Below, piece after piece: positions 25,185 to 33,518 of a DNA stretch of 46,483 nucleotides. Position 1 is the first letter of the stretch. Each line of letters opens with the position of its first letter. The position numbers and the translations under genes are program-made. Origin of the DNA: Virgibacillus sp. AGTR (GTDB taxonomy: Bacteria; Bacillota; Bacilli; Bacillales; Amphibacillaceae); NCBI RefSeq assembly GCF_016919725.2, contig NZ_JAJERH010000030.1:1-46483 (forward strand). The letters are read 5' to 3'. A model generated the notes under the pieces. It did no database searches. It was not told where the DNA came from and saw nothing but the letters and a program-made list of their open reading frames with translations.

Positions 25185-25469
25185 ACCTATAGTATACCAT
25201 AAAACAAGCATATACACAGAATTTAAACAGGAGCAAGAATGGATGAACACCTAGTGATTATGATAGTTGTATAACTTATAACATGTTTATGAAAAAAGTT
25301 CATAATTTTGTCACAAATAAACAAAATTTGCAGACTTCGTCAAAATGCTTAGATGAAATCATGATTTTCATTGATTTTATGACAACAATTGATTGAATTC
25401 GACGAAATAAAACGCTTGTCACTAGTAATATACCCTTCAATTCGACATTAATGTCAAAATTTAAAATGC

Positions 25470-25499
25470 TTGACTACTATGAGATAATGAGTATATAGT
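25470..25499 (+). promoter_or_regulatory. SigA-type promoter of the small Cys-rich gene, with nearby Spo0A-like boxes
   Basis: TTGACT (25470-25475), 18 bases, TATAGT (25494-25499). Just upstream are TTCGACA (25441-25447, a perfect 0A-box core) and TTCGACG (25398-25404). The leader to the ATG is about 113 nt and contains AGGAGGT (25527-25533) facing ACCTC (25561-25565), which could pair. The 25197-25460 stretch is otherwise featureless AT-rich DNA. Confidence 0.5.
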
Positions 25500-25618
25500 C
25501 TTAGATATTTAGAATTATTAATGGATAGGAGGTTTATTTTAGAATTAAATAAATTGTAATACCTCTACTATGTACAACCTGTTCTTACAAAAAAGGGGGA
25601 ATGAATAAGGAGGATTAT

Positions 25619-25840
25619 ATGAACAAGTCTAGATATATGCTTTCTGAACATCAAGCAGAGAAAAATTTACTTCCAAAAAATCATATAGCAAGTTGTTTTT
25701 CTCCCTATCATAAAAAACAATTAATATTTTCATCAAATGAATTCAATTACTTGTGTTGCTGTAAATATATGGAGAGAGTTCAGTCTAAAATGGTTGTATG
25801 TCAGCTTGAATGGATAAGTACATATGTTTTAACTAATTGA
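25619..25840 (+). CDS. Small Cys-containing protein, function unknown
   Basis: A 73-residue ORF from ATG 25619 (MNKSRYMLSEHQ), chosen over ATG 25601 because AAGGAGG is 5-6 bases upstream. It contains one isolated Cys, a CCCK cluster (FNYLCCCKYMERV) and one further Cys, plus several His, but no clean CxxC zinc motif. It has no membrane helix or signal peptide. A SigA-type promoter and a downstream terminator flank it, which supports a real gene. No family is recognised. Confidence 0.5.
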   Translation: MNKSRYMLSEHQAEKNLLPKNHIASCFSPYHKKQLIFSSNEFNYLCCCKYMERVQSKMVVCQLEWISTYVLTN

Positions 25841-25898
25841 TTCATGAAGACAAAGGAAATAAAGGTATAGCCGAACTATAATCTAAGGATACAAATAT

Positions 25899-25921
25899 CC
25901 GGAGCGTAGTCCGGTTTTTTA
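25899..25921 (+). terminator. Terminator after the small Cys-rich gene
   Basis: CCGGA and TCCGG pair over GCGTAG, followed by six T. It lies about 58 bp after the stop. Confidence 0.75.
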
Positions 25922-25922
25922 T

Positions 25923-26091
25923 TGGACATTAGAAATGGCTGGGTTATACGAGGATAGCACGAGTCTGATGATCCACTTGTCTAAGCAAATTTTGGTTGGA
26001 TGTTAGTAGATGCCGTTTGGTGGAAAGTCTCTGTCATATTTCAGATTTTGATGAAGCATCATATTAGTATTCGGCATTATTTCAACGTGAA
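25923..26091. other. Gap, no gene seen
   Basis: About 170 bp with stops in all frames and no convincing structure. It could be decayed coding DNA, but no homology was recognisable. The rest of the gap up to 26294 holds repeat copy F and the ribosome site of the MFS gene. Confidence 0.35.
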
Positions 26092-26147
26092 TTATCTCAT
26101 ATACTATCTGGCAGTAAAAGCCCCACTGATTGAAGTTCTCTTTATTT
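26092..26147 (-). repeat. Dispersed 3'-end repeat, copy F (short form)
   Basis: Plus strand begins TTATCTCATATACTATCTGG and has GCAGTAAAAGCCCCACTGAT, then TTGAAGTTC. It is the minus-strand orientation of the family. No minus-strand gene ends beside it, unlike copies C and D. Confidence 0.75.
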
Positions 26148-26294
26148 ATATCCATTCCCTTTTAACATAGAACAAACGATAATTGTACCGACCTGTAGGT
26201 TTTTAATTTTGAGAATGAATATCTCCTGCTTATAGTGTTTGTAGAGATATGCTATATTAAGGAAAGGATATATTTATGAAGGGAGCACCTCTAG

Positions 26295-27503
26295 TTGGAA
26301 ATGCATCAATCGAAAGAACAAACAACGAATGTATATCGTTTTCTTCTCGTATTTGGAATTATTATTGTAGCATTTAATTTACGGCCGTCTATTACATCTG
26401 TTGGTCCAATTATTGGCACAATAAGGGATAGCTTGGGACTTTCAAATGGGAGTGCAGGACTATTAACCAGTTTGCCGTTAATTGCTTTTGCTGTTATGTC
26501 TCCAATTGTTCCAAAGTTAGGAAATCGTTTAACGAATGAACGAGTCATGTTACTTGGTTTAATTCTACTTTTTATAGGTATCAGTATTCGTTCCTTATCA
26601 ACAGTTTTTTTGCTTTTCAGCGGAACATTGCTCATTGGTATAGGAATAGCGATATGTAATGTTCTTCTTCCTGGTGTCATTAAGGAAAAGTATCCTGCAA
26701 AGGTCGCTGTTATGACAAGTATCTATTCCACTGCAATGGGAATATTTGCTGCTACAGCTTCAGGGCTAAGTGTACCAATTGCTCAAGGACTTGGATTAGG
26801 CTGGCAAGTGGCCTTGTTCGTTTGGGCAACTCCAGCTTTAATAGGAATTGGTGTATGGGTTTATCTTGTTCGCAGGAATCCTACAAAACAGCAGGTATAT
26901 CATTTTGAATCTGCTGCAGATAACCGTATCTGGAAGTCTTCTTTAGCGTGGCAAGTAGCAGCATTTATGGGATTTCAATCTTTTTTGTTCTATGTGACGA
27001 TTTCATGGATGCCCGAAATACTTCATGATTATGGCATTAGTATAGCTGCTGCAGGATGGATGTTATCTTTTTTACAGTTTATAGGGTTACCGGCTAGTTT
27101 TCTCGTTCCTGTATTAGCTGGTAAATTTAAATCACAACGTGGCTTAGTCTTGGCAATGGGATTTTGTTCAGTAAGCGGGTATACAGGCTTATTACTAGGT
27201 GAATCTATTGTCGTCATGGTTATTAGTACAATCTTAATTGGTTTTGCTCTTAGTGGAACATTTGCGTTAGCATTAACTCTACTTAGTATGCGAGCACGAA
27301 CCGGAAAACAGGCAGCGGAGTTATCAGGTATGGCACAATCGTGTGGGTATGTTTTAGCAGCTTTTGGTCCAATTGTTATTGGCTATTTGTATGATGTTAC
27401 CCATTCATGGAATATTCCGCTAGTAACGTTGATTAGTGTAGCACTCATTGTAGTATTATTTGGCATGGGAGCAGGTCGGGATAAATATGTGTTTGATGAA
27501 TAA
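26295..27503 (+). CDS. MFS transporter, CynX/NimT family
   Basis: A 402-residue, 12-helix major facilitator protein. The N-terminal segment FNLRPSITSVGPIIGTIRDS matches the CynX/NimT (cyanate or 2-nitroimidazole) branch, where LRP and a following SVGPL-like sequence are diagnostic. The start is taken as TTG 26295, 9 bases after AAGGGAG; the ATG at 26301 is possible but farther away. The substrate is unknown. The gene stands alone, followed after 8 bp by an MFS pseudogene. Confidence 0.88.
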   Translation: MEMHQSKEQTTNVYRFLLVFGIIIVAFNLRPSITSVGPIIGTIRDSLGLSNGSAGLLTSLPLIAFAVMSPIVPKLGNRLTNERVMLLGLILLFIGISIRSLSTVFLLFSGTLLIGIGIAICNVLLPGVIKEKYPAKVAVMTSIYSTAMGIFAATASGLSVPIAQGLGLGWQVALFVWATPALIGIGVWVYLVRRNPTKQQVYHFESAADNRIWKSSLAWQVAAFMGFQSFLFYVTISWMPEILHDYGISIAAAGWMLSFLQFIGLPASFLVPVLAGKFKSQRGLVLAMGFCSVSGYTGLLLGESIVVMVISTILIGFALSGTFALALTLLSMRARTGKQAAELSGMAQSCGYVLAAFGPIVIGYLYDVTHSWNIPLVTLISVALIVVLFGMGAGRDKYVFDE

Positions 27504-27511
27504 TGTAGGTT

Positions 27512-28165
27512 GTGACATCCGTGCTGAAGGCTTATAGCATTTGCGATTTTTATTTCTGGAAGGTAACGATACGCTTAGCGTTCACTTCTTTTTATTTTGC
27601 TAGTATGTACGCCGTCAAATTTATACTACTGATATTTGTTACCGCGTTTGATGTCCGTGTATCAGTTGCAAGTTTGTCCTTGTCGTTTGTAATTATTGGA
27701 TCAATTATCGGATTATTCGTTATTGGATTTTATCTGACCCCATATTTAGTATGCTCTGTTTAATTAGGTCCATTATTCCTTTTCTGATATGCGATCATTA
27801 GAGTAATAGGCTCACTAATTACTTGTTGGCTTGCTTGTCTCTTTGGTTAAAAGTGAGTTCGTAGTTTACGCATTATTATTCTTTGCACTTGTATGATAAT
27901 GACATTAAGTAACTACCTCATCTTATGATAATAGGACTCTGTATTACTTGTTATGGTTGTTTACAGCACATTCTTTAACGGCAACAGCAGTTAGTGAGGA
28001 AACTACTCATCATAAAGGGAGTGTGTCAAGCTTATATTTTTAGTATCTTATTATATCGAAGGATCACTAGGCAGTACCACTGTGCTTGCTCCATATGGGA
28101 GAATATGGATGGCTTTAATTACTTTTATAGGTATATTACGAGTTATATATGTATTCACTGTAAAG
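27512..28165 (+). pseudogene. Decayed MFS transporter gene
   Basis: An open segment at 27512-27763 encodes an MFS-like start (FTSFYFASMYAVKFILLIFV, then VSVASLSLSFVIIGSIIGLF) but stops just where the conserved loop should be. After a disordered stretch with stops, a later frame (from 27966) encodes AHSLTATAVSEETTHHKGSV, then SSLYF and a stop. Another frame (from 28046) continues SYYIEGSLGSTTVLAPYG. These three pieces in order match the first and late helices of YgaY/YwoG-type MFS permeases. Frameshifts, stops and an internal loss of roughly 500 bp make it non-functional. Repeat copy E overlaps its end. Confidence 0.75.
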
Positions 28166-28176
28166 ACCTTCAGTAC

Positions 28177-28230
28177 TTTATCTCACATATAACTGGCAAT
28201 AAAACCCCCACTGATGAAGGTTTCACTTTA
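28177..28230 (-). repeat. Dispersed 3'-end repeat, copy E (short form)
   Basis: Plus strand TTATCTCACATATAACTGGC, then AATAAAACCCCCACTGATGA, then AGGTTTCACTTTA. On the minus strand AAACC pairs with GGTTT, with matched changes relative to the AAACTT/AAGTTT stem in other copies, which supports a conserved hairpin. Confidence 0.8.
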
Positions 28231-28264
28231 TTATTAGAAATAGATAAAAGAGAGGAGATTTGCT

Positions 28265-28447
28265 GTGATTAGATATCTACTTATGGAAGCAGTCGGATGG
28301 GTATTCACTGCAGTAGGTGCCTATTTTATATATGAAGATACTTCAAATATAATCGCCTATAGCATTTTATTTATAGGGATTATGCTTATCGTTTTTAACT
28401 TTCCGAAAGGTCTTAGGAAAAGAGATAAAAAAATTGAGGACAAGTGA
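28265..28447 (+). CDS. Small two-helix membrane protein, function unknown
   Basis: A 60-residue protein from GTG 28265, with AGAGGAGAT 7 bases upstream. Two hydrophobic helices (about 3-21 and 29-46) are followed by a strongly basic/acidic tail (FPKGLRKRDKKIEDK). No family is recognised. It sits between the MFS pseudogene with repeat E and repeat D, in a region of decay and repeats, so it may be recent or lineage-specific. Confidence 0.55.
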   Translation: MIRYLLMEAVGWVFTAVGAYFIYEDTSNIIAYSILFIGIMLIVFNFPKGLRKRDKKIEDK

Positions 28448-28478
28448 ATCGATTATATCTGTGCTTTTCTCTTTTTAT

Positions 28479-28644
28479 CTCACATATAATTGGCAGTAAT
28501 TCCCATCTTAGGCCATAGCGATAAGCGAGGGATCGACTGCTAGTAATGTCCGATTGCTTCCAAGGCCTTTAGGTCATATCCTTGTGGTACTAACAATCCG
28601 TGGGTGATAACAAAACTTCCACGGATTGAAGTTTCATTTTATTT
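28479..28644 (-). repeat. Dispersed 3'-end repeat, copy D (long form)
   Basis: Plus strand TCTCACATATAATTGGCAGT at the left and AACTTCCACGGATTGAAGTT at the right, with an internal segment CTTTAGGTCATATCCTTGTG shared with copy C. On the minus strand GAAACTTC and GAAGTTTTG form a perfect hairpin running into T-rich sequence, next to the stop of the DASS carrier gene. Confidence 0.85.
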
Positions 28645-30282
28645 CATGAAATCTGGTAGTTCGGTAAGATGAATTCCCCAAACTAAAGGGAGTAAAAAGT
28701 AAACACTTATTGTAACTAGAACGATACCAATAAGGTTTAATACGATTCCTGCTTTGGCCATATCTGGAATACGTAAATAGCCTGCTCCAAATACAACAGC
28801 ATTAGGTGGTGTTGCAACAGGAAGCATAAAGGCACAAGATGACGCTACTCCTGCAGCGATCATGACAACATAAGGATGGACGCCAAGTGCAATTGCAAGT
28901 GCAGCCATAATTGGATACATCATATTGGCAGTTGCTGTATTCGAAGTGATTTCTGTTAAAAAAATGACTAATGCAGTAATAACAAGTAGGACAATAAAAA
29001 TATGAATTCCTTGTAATGTGATTAACTGTGTACCAATCCATTCCGTAAGCCCTGATTGTGTAAAGCCTGCTGCAATAGCCAAGCCTCCTCCAAACAATAG
29101 CAAAATTCCCCAAGGTAATTTGACAGCTGTATTCCAATCCAATAAGAAATCACCTTGTTTATTTTTAGAAGGAATGATGAATAGAATGATTGCTGCAGCC
29201 ACTGCAATAATGGCATCATTTATATTTTGGTTTAATTCTGCTAACACAAAGCTACGTGTGATCCACGCAAGGGCAGTAAGAACAAATATAGTAAATACAG
29301 CTTTTTCTTCTGATGAGGCGTTTCCAAGCTTTTGCTTTTCTTTTGTAATAACAGATTTACCTCCTGGAAGTTCCTTCAGCTTAAGTGGAAATGCAATTCT
29401 GACTAGATAAAACCAAATGATAAAGATAAATCCCCAAGCGATTGGAACACCAAATAGCATCCAAGTAGAAAAGGATAGTTGAATGTCATACATCTCATTA
29501 ATAACTCCTGCAAGTGCAGCATTCGGTGGCGTACCAATTAACGTTGCAACCCCGCCAATGGAGGCAGAATAAGCGATGCTAAGCATCAATGCTTTTCCAA
29601 ATGCAAAATTGTCTTTTGATGTATCGATAGACGGATCTTCTTTTAAAGCATCTGACACTTGATAGATAATAGCCAATCCAATTGGAACCATCATCATTGC
29701 TGTAGCAGTATTAGATATCCACATAGAGAGGAATCCGGTGGATACCATAAACCCTAATACGATTCGGTTTGTATTCGTACCAATCAAGGAAATGATTGTT
29801 AATGCAATTCGTCTATGCAGATTCCATTTTTCCATAGCCAATGCTATCATAAAACCTCCCATAAATAGAAAAATAGTATCGCTGCCATATGAAGATGTAG
29901 TAGTCCCGATATCTAACCCGCCTGTCATCGGGAATAGTATAATTGGGAGTAGTGACGTTACAGGGATAGGTATTGCCTCTGTCATCCACCAGACAGCAAT
30001 CCAAACGGTACTTGCAAGTATTGCTATTCCTTCCCAAGCCAATCCTTTAGGAGAAAAAAATAGCAACATTACTATAAATAATAAAGGGCCAAGTATTAAA
30101 CCAGCTTTTTGTGCTGGTCTATTGTATCGATGTTTCCCATTATTATTACTACTAGAATAATCAGTTGAATTAGTTGTCTTTTCGCTAGTTAACTTAGATG
30201 GGTGAGGCTTTACAAAGAGAAAGAAGGCTTCCTTTAATTCATCATGTTTTTTCCACATCCAGTCCCATGTAGTTGAAATCAT
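28639..30282 (-). CDS. Sodium:dicarboxylate symporter, DASS (SLC13) family
   Basis: A 547-residue membrane protein. A hydrophilic N-terminal extension (about residues 1-55, with an Asn/Ser-rich stretch) precedes 11-12 helices. The DASS substrate/Na+ motifs are visible as SNTATAMMMVPI (about residue 190) and TSNTATANMMYPI in the second half. These carriers import succinate, malate, fumarate or related acids with Na+. AAGGAGG lies just upstream of the ATG. The gene diverges from the pxp operon. The last six bases of the gene overlap repeat copy D. Confidence 0.9.
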   Translation of the reverse strand: MISTTWDWMWKKHDELKEAFFLFVKPHPSKLTSEKTTNSTDYSSSNNNGKHRYNRPAQKAGLILGPLLFIVMLLFFSPKGLAWEGIAILASTVWIAVWWMTEAIPIPVTSLLPIILFPMTGGLDIGTTTSSYGSDTIFLFMGGFMIALAMEKWNLHRRIALTIISLIGTNTNRIVLGFMVSTGFLSMWISNTATAMMMVPIGLAIIYQVSDALKEDPSIDTSKDNFAFGKALMLSIAYSASIGGVATLIGTPPNAALAGVINEMYDIQLSFSTWMLFGVPIAWGFIFIIWFYLVRIAFPLKLKELPGGKSVITKEKQKLGNASSEEKAVFTIFVLTALAWITRSFVLAELNQNINDAIIAVAAAIILFIIPSKNKQGDFLLDWNTAVKLPWGILLLFGGGLAIAAGFTQSGLTEWIGTQLITLQGIHIFIVLLVITALVIFLTEITSNTATANMMYPIMAALAIALGVHPYVVMIAAGVASSCAFMLPVATPPNAVVFGAGYLRIPDMAKAGIVLNLIGIVLVTISVYFLLPLVWGIHLTELPDFMK

Positions 30283-30458
30283 TTAATAACCTCCTTATAT
30301 ATAATTGCTAGTAAAACAGAGTATTAGATTTCTCGTTTTAGGTTGTTGGTAAGGGACATAATTCACTAAGAGATAGAATTAGATTATATATATTAACAGA
30401 TAAATGGAAGCTTGATATTCTTATTATATGGATGGAATTAATTGGATTCAAGTAATAA

Positions 30459-30473
30459 TGATTACGCTTTCAT
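30459..30473. promoter_or_regulatory. Putative CcpA cre site upstream of pxpBAC
   Basis: TGATTACGCTTTCAT, whose complement ATGAAAGCGTAATCA fits the cre consensus WTGNAANCGNWNNCW at every position. It lies 73 bp before the pxpB start, consistent with carbon-catabolite control. Confidence 0.5.
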
Positions 30474-30545
30474 TAAAAACCAAGGTAATGAACCACTTTA
30501 AAATATGCTATCATTTAAATAACTGAATTTTCGGAGGAATGGTTA

Positions 30546-31274
30546 ATGGAATATAGTTTCAAGGCAGTTGGTGATAACGCTTTAAAGTTATTACTAGGTG
30601 GAGAGGTTTCAGAGCGAATGAATAAAACTATTCGATCTATATGTAAGAAGCTATCAGTTGCCTCTATATTAGGGGTAGTGGAATGGGTTCCTGCTTATAA
30701 TTCAATTACAATTTATTATCAGCCCATATGTATTTCATTTCAACGATTAAAGCAAAAAGTAAACCAGTTGATTAATGAGCCGATCGAACATGATGATGTA
30801 ACAGTTCGTATATTTCATGTGCCTGTTGTATATGGAGACAAATATGGTCCGGATTTGCAAAGAGTCGCTAATTTTAATCACCTATCTATAGAAAAAGTAA
30901 AGTTCTATCACCAACAACCTGAATATTTAATTTATATGCTTGGGTTCTTACCAGGATTTCCTTATTTAGGTGGTTTACATGATCAACTTGTCACGCCACG
31001 ATTGGATATACCAAGACCATATGTTGAGGCTGGATCTGTTGGTATTGCATCAAGACAAACAGGGATTTATCCGGTGCAGTCCCCTGGGGGATGGAACATT
31101 ATAGGGAAAACACCGGTTAAGCTGTTTCATCCTGATTTCCAACAAAATGCTTTTCTATTTGAGGCAGGAGATAGAATTAAATTTTTTTCTATATCGCATC
31201 AAGAATATGATGACATTGTGGAGAAGATGAAGCAAGGTAGCTATGAGGTTTTCAGTAAGGAGGTACGTAGATAA
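30546..31274 (+). CDS. pxpB: 5-oxoprolinase subunit B (KipI family)
   Basis: A 242-residue cytosolic protein with the family core GFLPGFPYLGGL (about 136-147), IPRPYVEAGSVGIASRQTGI and QSPGGWNIIGKTPVKLF. With PxpA and PxpC it forms an ATP-dependent 5-oxoprolinase that opens pyroglutamate to glutamate. In B. subtilis the homologue KipI also inhibits the sporulation kinase KinA. TCGGAGGAA precedes the ATG. Its stop overlaps the pxpA start by one base. A cre-like site lies upstream. Confidence 0.93.
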   Translation: MEYSFKAVGDNALKLLLGGEVSERMNKTIRSICKKLSVASILGVVEWVPAYNSITIYYQPICISFQRLKQKVNQLINEPIEHDDVTVRIFHVPVVYGDKYGPDLQRVANFNHLSIEKVKFYHQQPEYLIYMLGFLPGFPYLGGLHDQLVTPRLDIPRPYVEAGSVGIASRQTGIYPVQSPGGWNIIGKTPVKLFHPDFQQNAFLFEAGDRIKFFSISHQEYDDIVEKMKQGSYEVFSKEVRR

Positions 31275-32029
31275 TGCTCACTATTGATGTAAATTGTGAT
31301 ATGGGTGAAAGCTTTGGAGCATATACAGTTGGTGTTGATAAGGAAATAATAACATTTATTAGTTCAGCAAATATAGCTTGTGGAATGCATGCAGGTGATC
31401 CATTTGTCATGAATAAAACGGTTAGATTAGCTAAACAATTTGATATTGCTATTGGGGCACACCCTGGTTTTCCAGATCTTGCTGGGTTTGGACGTCGAAT
31501 GATGGAATTTTCCAGCAAGGAGATTTATCAGATAGTTATCTATCAACTTGGTAGCCTTAGCGCATTTTGCAAGATTCATGAAGTGAAGCTAAACCATGTA
31601 AAACCGCATGGTGCATTATATAACTTGGCAGCACGTGACAGATTAATTGCTTCTACAATAGCACAAGCTGTGTATCAGTTTGACCCAAACCTTGTGCTTA
31701 TTGGTTTGGCAAATAGTGAACTAATTAAAGCGGGAAAAGAGGTTGGGTTAAGGGTTGCGTCTGAAGTGTTTGCTGATCGAACATACCAATCAGATGGAAG
31801 CTTAACACCTAGAACAGAAACTAATGCGATTATTGAGAATGTGGATGAGGCCATTCAGCAGGTTAAGAGAATAGTTTTAGAGAATAACGTAGAGGCAACA
31901 GATGGATCTTTAATTAAGATTGATGCAGATACTGTTTGTATCCATGGTGACGGGAGCTATGCCCTCACTTTTGCTAAAGCTCTTCATCAGATGTTGAAGA
32001 ATATTGGGGTATCCATAGCACATTTATGA
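31274..32029 (+). CDS. pxpA: 5-oxoprolinase subunit A (LamB/YcsF family)
   Basis: A 251-residue protein of the LamB/YcsF family with the signatures IDVNCDMGESFGAY (residues 3-16), SSANIACGMHAGDP (about 30-43), IGAHPGFPDL and HVKPHGALYN. It is the catalytic A subunit of the PxpABC 5-oxoprolinase. It is translationally coupled to pxpB (TAATG) with AAGGAGGT upstream. The length is typical. Confidence 0.95.
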   Translation: MLTIDVNCDMGESFGAYTVGVDKEIITFISSANIACGMHAGDPFVMNKTVRLAKQFDIAIGAHPGFPDLAGFGRRMMEFSSKEIYQIVIYQLGSLSAFCKIHEVKLNHVKPHGALYNLAARDRLIASTIAQAVYQFDPNLVLIGLANSELIKAGKEVGLRVASEVFADRTYQSDGSLTPRTETNAIIENVDEAIQQVKRIVLENNVEATDGSLIKIDADTVCIHGDGSYALTFAKALHQMLKNIGVSIAHL

Positions 32030-32057
32030 CGAAAAGAATATTTTGGGAGTGTTTCTG

Positions 32058-33002
32058 TTGATTTGTAGTGAAATAGTATTTAAGGTGCATAAGCCTGGCA
32101 TTTTTACATCTTTTCAGGATCTAGGAAGAATTGGATATCAGCAATTCGGTGTTCCTGTATCTGGAGCAATGGATCAATACGCCTGTCAATTAGCCAATAT
32201 TCTTGTCGGAAATTTAAGGAATAAAGCTTGCTTAGAAGTGACTTTAATAGGTCCAACATTGGAAGCCTGTACAGAATTAACCATTGCTATAACAGGTGCA
32301 GATTTACAAGCAAAAATTAACGGTGAAGAAGCACCTCTGTATTGTGCTGTTCCTATGCATAAAGGAGATATTCTGTCATTTGGAGCATCTAGGAACGGTG
32401 TTCGCGCTTATATTGCTATGGCTGGTGAATTCGATTGTCCATCCTATTTTGGTAGTAAGTCGGTTGATGTACAAAACGGCTTTGGACAAACATTAGAGCA
32501 TATGAGCGTAATCAAAGGAATTCCCTTATATGTGAAACGGAAAATTAAATTGGCAAATTCACTAATACCAACATACTCTAGTGTGGTTAGTGTTGCAGTT
32601 ATTGAAGGACCACATATGAATCATTTTACTGAGGAATCAAGAGCGATATTTTTTAAACAATTACATATCGTAGAACCAAATTCAAATCGAATGGGCTATC
32701 GTTTACATTCGCAAATGATTCCTACAAGTAAAGAGGTAAATAGTTGGACAGATGCTGTTCCATTTGGTGGTATACAGGTTCCTCCGAATGGTCAGCCAAT
32801 TATTCTAATGGCAGATAGGCAAACAACAGGTGGATATCCACGTATTGGAACGGTAATCAGTAATGATATTCCTAAGATCGCCCAGCTTGTTCCCAAGGGG
32901 AAAATAGGTTTTTATCCGGTTTCTGTTGAAGAAGCACAAAAGCGAATCAAAAGAAAAGAAAGAGAGTTATATCAATTGCAAACCTTTCGTCAATTTATGT
33001 AA
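32058..33002 (+). CDS. pxpC: 5-oxoprolinase subunit C (KipA family)
   Basis: A 314-residue protein from TTG 32058, chosen because GGGAG ends 8 bases upstream; other in-frame starts at 32043 and 32049 fall on that site. It shows the KipA/biotin-dependent carboxyltransferase-like core: FTSFQDLGRIGYQQFGVPVS near the N-terminus, ITGADLQAKING, and FGGIQVPPNGQPIILMADRQ followed by TTGGYPRIG toward the end. It completes the pyroglutamate-hydrolysing complex with PxpB and PxpA. Repeat copy B with its terminator-like hairpin starts 90 bp after the stop. Confidence 0.93.
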   Translation: MICSEIVFKVHKPGIFTSFQDLGRIGYQQFGVPVSGAMDQYACQLANILVGNLRNKACLEVTLIGPTLEACTELTIAITGADLQAKINGEEAPLYCAVPMHKGDILSFGASRNGVRAYIAMAGEFDCPSYFGSKSVDVQNGFGQTLEHMSVIKGIPLYVKRKIKLANSLIPTYSSVVSVAVIEGPHMNHFTEESRAIFFKQLHIVEPNSNRMGYRLHSQMIPTSKEVNSWTDAVPFGGIQVPPNGQPIILMADRQTTGGYPRIGTVISNDIPKIAQLVPKGKIGFYPVSVEEAQKRIKRKERELYQLQTFRQFM

Positions 33003-33090
33003 TGAAACTTACTGGCGTTGTAAAAAGTTAATAGAATAGAAATTCTAATAACGAGTGTGAATACGTTAAACGCTATAATAGAATAATAAA

Positions 33091-33190
33091 GTAAAACTTC
33101 AATCAGTGAAAGTTTTGTTTATCTCCCACTTACCAATAGTGATTTCACTTTATTGCTTGAAGTAGGGGTAATACTGCCAGTTATGCATCG
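33091..33190 (+). repeat. Dispersed 3'-end repeat, copy B (short form)
   Basis: Starts GTAAAACTTCAATCAGTGAA and ends ATACTGCCAGTTATGCATCG. AAAACTT pairs with AAGTTTT over a 10-base loop, followed by GTTT: a good terminator shape, 90 bp after pxpC in the same orientation. Confidence 0.82.
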
Positions 33191-33243
33191 GAATAGTTTC
33201 TGGTAACTGAATATATAATAAGGCTGTATAATGTGTATAGACC

Positions 33244-33435
33244 ATGCCGCGAGGCCCAGCTAGTCATGAGGAACTTACATTTGGAATTGGTGGTAACCAT
33301 ATTGGTACTAACGATTATTATAGGATATCTGCGATAAACCAAAATGACATAGGTAGTAGGTTTACTTCTGTAATTATTGGAGTTTTTCTAATTACAATGT
33401 TGTTGTCTGTTGTACGAATGAGGCGATTAAAATAA
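33244..33435 (+). CDS. Doubtful 63-aa open frame
   Basis: An open frame from ATG 33244 with one hydrophobic helix near the C-terminus (VIIGVFLITMLLSVV) and a basic tail. There is no ribosome site before the ATG and no recognised homology. It may be a gene remnant; the surrounding 516-bp gap otherwise holds only repeat copy B and the promoter region of the MFS gene at 33519. Confidence 0.22.
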   Translation: MPRGPASHEELTFGIGGNHIGTNDYYRISAINQNDIGSRFTSVIIGVFLITMLLSVVRMRRLK

Positions 33436-33518
33436 ACTTTACAATAATTTTTAAAATGTTAATTGCTTCGTCTCTCGAAATGTATTAAAATAGCTTAGAT
33501 AATACAAGAGACAGTGAG

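Noticed and set aside
25053-25250. 65-aa minus-strand frame at the toxin locus
   Set aside because: It lies over the predicted antisense RNA and its promoter; no ribosome site.
27994-28272. 92-aa frame in the MFS pseudogene region
   Set aside because: It reads an alternative frame across pseudogene pieces and repeat copy E; the MFS homology is in other frames.
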